This document shows positions 5,008 through 6,618 of a stretch of 6,618 nucleotides of DNA, piece by piece. Source of the stretch: Acetobacteraceae bacterium (lineage in GTDB: Bacteria > Pseudomonadota > Alphaproteobacteria > Acetobacterales > Acetobacteraceae); NCBI GenBank assembly GCA_030039695.1, contig JASHVB010000796.1, forward strand, positions 1 through 6,618, given 5' to 3'. How positions within the stretch are numbered: position 1 is the first letter of the stretch; each line of letters starts with the position of its first letter. The notes beneath the pieces are model-generated. The model was given only the letters and a program-made list of their open reading frames with translations, searched no databases and was not told the DNA's origin. A program made the position numbers and the translations under genes.

Positions 5008-6233
5008 TGCGTGACGCGCGAAACCCACAGCCCCAGCATGAGTAGGATGATTCCCGCTGATGCGAACACCGCGCCGTAGCCGAATTGACCGATGGCCACC
5101 CCGAGCGCAGCAGCGCCGAGCGCCTGGCCCAGAAAAAAGCAGGCGTAGAACAGGGACACCGCCGCGCCTCGCGCTTCGACTGCCATTTGTGTGGCGTTCG
5201 TCTGCAGCGTATTGTGGAACATGTAGAGAGCGAAGCCGAGCGCTGCCATGACGGGTGGCAACGCATAGCCCGGAAGCCGTGGGAGTGTGATCAGGCACGC
5301 TGCCAGGACGACGCCGCCAAGCCGGATCATCCCGCGCTCTTTGGCAAGGGGCACGATCCAGCGTGCACACAGACTGTAGCCGAGTCCGCCGATTCCGAAA
5401 CAACCGAGGATCAATCCGACGCGGACGAAATCAAAACCGAAGTCCTGACGGAGAAACGCGCCGAGATAGGCCAGTGTGCCAAAGAACACAGCGCCTTCGA
5501 CGGCGATTGCCAGCAGCACGGTGCGCGGCCGCGGCGCTTTGGTCAGCACAATGTATTGCGTCAGCAGCCGGCGCAGTTCCAGCGGAGTCGGCGTGCGCAT
5601 CTGCACCACGCGGGGCGAGCGCAGTTCCAGCCACAACAGGCACGCGACGACGCCGAATGTGGCGCCCAGCAGCACGAAGACAACGCGCCAGCTTACGAAA
5701 TGAATCAGGATGCCGCCAAGGCTCTGGCCACAGATCACGCCCAGCAACTGACCCGACAGGATGCGGGCCAGCACTGGCTGCCGAATGTGGTATGGCACCG
5801 CATCGCCGATATAGGCCAATGACAACGGCAGGATCGCCGCGGTGGTCACGCCGGCGACAAGGCGGAACATGGCCAGCGCCGCGAGTGAATGCGCGGTTGC
5901 CGCGGCAGCGATCACCACGGCGGACAGCGTCACGGCCAGCGTAATGACATTGTATTTGCCGAACCGGTCACCGAGCGGGCCGTAGATGATCTGCGACAGG
6001 CCATAGGCGAGCGCGAACGCTGTGACGATCACCGACGCGCGGCTGGTGCTGACAGCGAAGGCGTTTGCGACCTCGGGCAGCAATGGATCGGTGATGCGCA
6101 GGCACGCGGATGCGCAGAACGCTGCGGTACTGAGCAGCATGATTGGGCGGAGGGTGTGGACGCGCACCGCGGAAGGCGCCGGAGGCGCTATGCCGGCGGC
6201 CGGCCGGTAGGGCTCGCTGAGGACGAGGTTCAT
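4995..6233 (-). CDS. Major facilitator superfamily (MFS) transporter
   Basis: A complete 412-residue integral membrane protein with about twelve hydrophobic helices, starting near residue 31 and ending near 405, after a polar N-terminal tail. The signature MFS motif A between helices 2 and 3 is clear: GPLGDRFGK at 85-93, including Asp89 and Arg90. The central cytoplasmic loop is around residues 204-236 (ELRSPRVVQMRTPTPLELRR and onward). Length and layout fit the 12-helix, proton-driven DHA1-type group that includes sugar and drug efflux carriers such as AraJ- and YnfM-like proteins. Direction of transport and substrate cannot be told. The ATG at 6231-6233 has GGAG eight bases upstream, and the gene begins 24 bases after the threonine-aldolase-like gene, so the two are probably one operon. 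It converges on the Rieske gene. Confidence 0.95.
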   Translation of the reverse strand: MNLVLSEPYRPAAGIAPPAPSAVRVHTLRPIMLLSTAAFCASACLRITDPLLPEVANAFAVSTSRASVIVTAFALAYGLSQIIYGPLGDRFGKYNVITLAVTLSAVVIAAAATAHSLAALAMFRLVAGVTTAAILPLSLAYIGDAVPYHIRQPVLARILSGQLLGVICGQSLGGILIHFVSWRVVFVLLGATFGVVACLLWLELRSPRVVQMRTPTPLELRRLLTQYIVLTKAPRPRTVLLAIAVEGAVFFGTLAYLGAFLRQDFGFDFVRVGLILGCFGIGGLGYSLCARWIVPLAKERGMIRLGGVVLAACLITLPRLPGYALPPVMAALGFALYMFHNTLQTNATQMAVEARGAAVSLFYACFFLGQALGAAALGVAIGQFGYGAVFASAGIILLMLGLWVSRVTQPQQ

Positions 6234-6257
6234 GCATCGGTCTCCGCGCCCCAGGGG

Positions 6258-6618
6258 TCAGCGCGCTGCGACGCGCCGGATTACTTCGACCGCCAGTGCA
6301 ACGCCCGTGGCGTCGACATCGAGGTGCGTACATGCACGCGCTCGGTAGCGGCCCATCGTTGAGATCATCACGCCTTTCTCGCGCGCGCGCTCGGCGAGGT
6401 CCTCGGCGTTCATGCCGCTGCCGGCGGTATCGAAGAACACCAGGTTGGTTTCCGGATCCTCGACAGCCAAGCCCGGAATTTGTGCCAATCCGCGCGCGAG
6501 GAGCCTGGCGTTGGCGTGGTCCTCGGCCAGCCGCTCAACGTTGTGGTCGAGCGCGTACAGGCACGCTGCGGCGCAGATGCCGCCCTGGCGCAGCGCGCCG
6601 CCCATGCGCTGCTTCCAG
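6258..6618 (-). CDS. Threonine aldolase-like PLP-dependent enzyme, C-terminal part
   Basis: Only the last 119 or so codons are in the window; the gene begins beyond base 6618. The segment WKQRMGGALRQGG, followed by ALDHNVERLAEDHANARLLARGLA, is characteristic of the small domain of low-specificity L-threonine aldolases (about 340 residues in full). These fold-type I PLP enzymes cleave beta-hydroxy-alpha-amino acids to glycine and an aldehyde. TNLVFFDTAG and the C-terminal HLDVDATGVALAVEVIRRV also fit. The PLP-binding lysine lies upstream and cannot be checked. A methionine at 6605 is internal to the conserved motif and is not the true start. It is followed after 24 bases by the MFS gene, which suggests that the transporter handles a related amino acid or aldehyde product, an inference only. 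A serine hydroxymethyltransferase-like or beta-eliminating relative is less likely. Confidence 0.9.
   Translation of the reverse strand, partial: WKQRMGGALRQGGICAAACLYALDHNVERLAEDHANARLLARGLAQIPGLAVEDPETNLVFFDTAGSGMNAEDLAERAREKGVMISTMGRYRARACTHLDVDATGVALAVEVIRRVAAR

Noticed and set aside
5085..5822. Plus-strand frame of 245 codons opposite the MFS gene
   Set aside because: It is an antisense shadow of a well-supported membrane protein; its Gln/His/Asp/Arg-rich translation mirrors the hydrophobic codons of the other strand.
1..6618. tRNA, rRNA, CRISPR array, transposase, integrase or toxin-antitoxin genes
   Set aside because: No cloverleaf, regularly spaced direct repeats or matching protein motifs were seen on either strand.

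Overview
The window is GC-rich, densely coded bacterial DNA. It reads as an accessory catabolic region from a proteobacterium. A Rhizobiales-type alphaproteobacterium fits best, because the 4794-4900 stretch resembles the short palindromic intergenic repeats common in Bradyrhizobium-like genomes. A Burkholderiales origin cannot be excluded, and that placement is inference. No rRNA, tRNA, CRISPR array, transposase or phage gene is visible.

Layout. Bases 1-2968 hold three minus-strand genes, read right to left: a D-2-hydroxyacid dehydrogenase (1952-2968), a zinc-less medium-chain (MDR) oxidoreductase (926-1939, only 12 bases after the first), and, after a 122-base gap with two abutting dyads, a luciferase-like flavin-dependent oxidoreductase that runs off the left edge. 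Bases 2969-3660 are a long divergent intergenic region with no convincing gene but several inverted repeats. Bases 3661-4707 encode, on the plus strand, a VanA-type Rieske non-heme iron oxygenase, followed directly by a strong hairpin. Bases 4708-4994 are non-coding and hold an imperfect inverted-repeat element plus other palindromes. Bases 4995-6233 encode a 12-helix MFS transporter on the minus strand. Bases 6258-6618 hold the C-terminal part of a threonine-aldolase-like PLP enzyme that precedes the transporter in the same transcription unit.

How they may work together (inference). The set of oxygenase, flavin oxidoreductase, two NAD(P)-dependent dehydrogenases, a transporter and a C-C lyase resembles a pathway for uptake and oxidative breakdown of an aromatic or other small organic compound. 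The substrate cannot be read from the sequence. The Rieske oxygenase has no reductase or ferredoxin partner in the window, and no regulator gene is present. I see no convincing undescribed system. The most interesting material is non-coding: the 692-base divergent region, the abutting dyads at 868-900, and the repeat element at 4794-4900.
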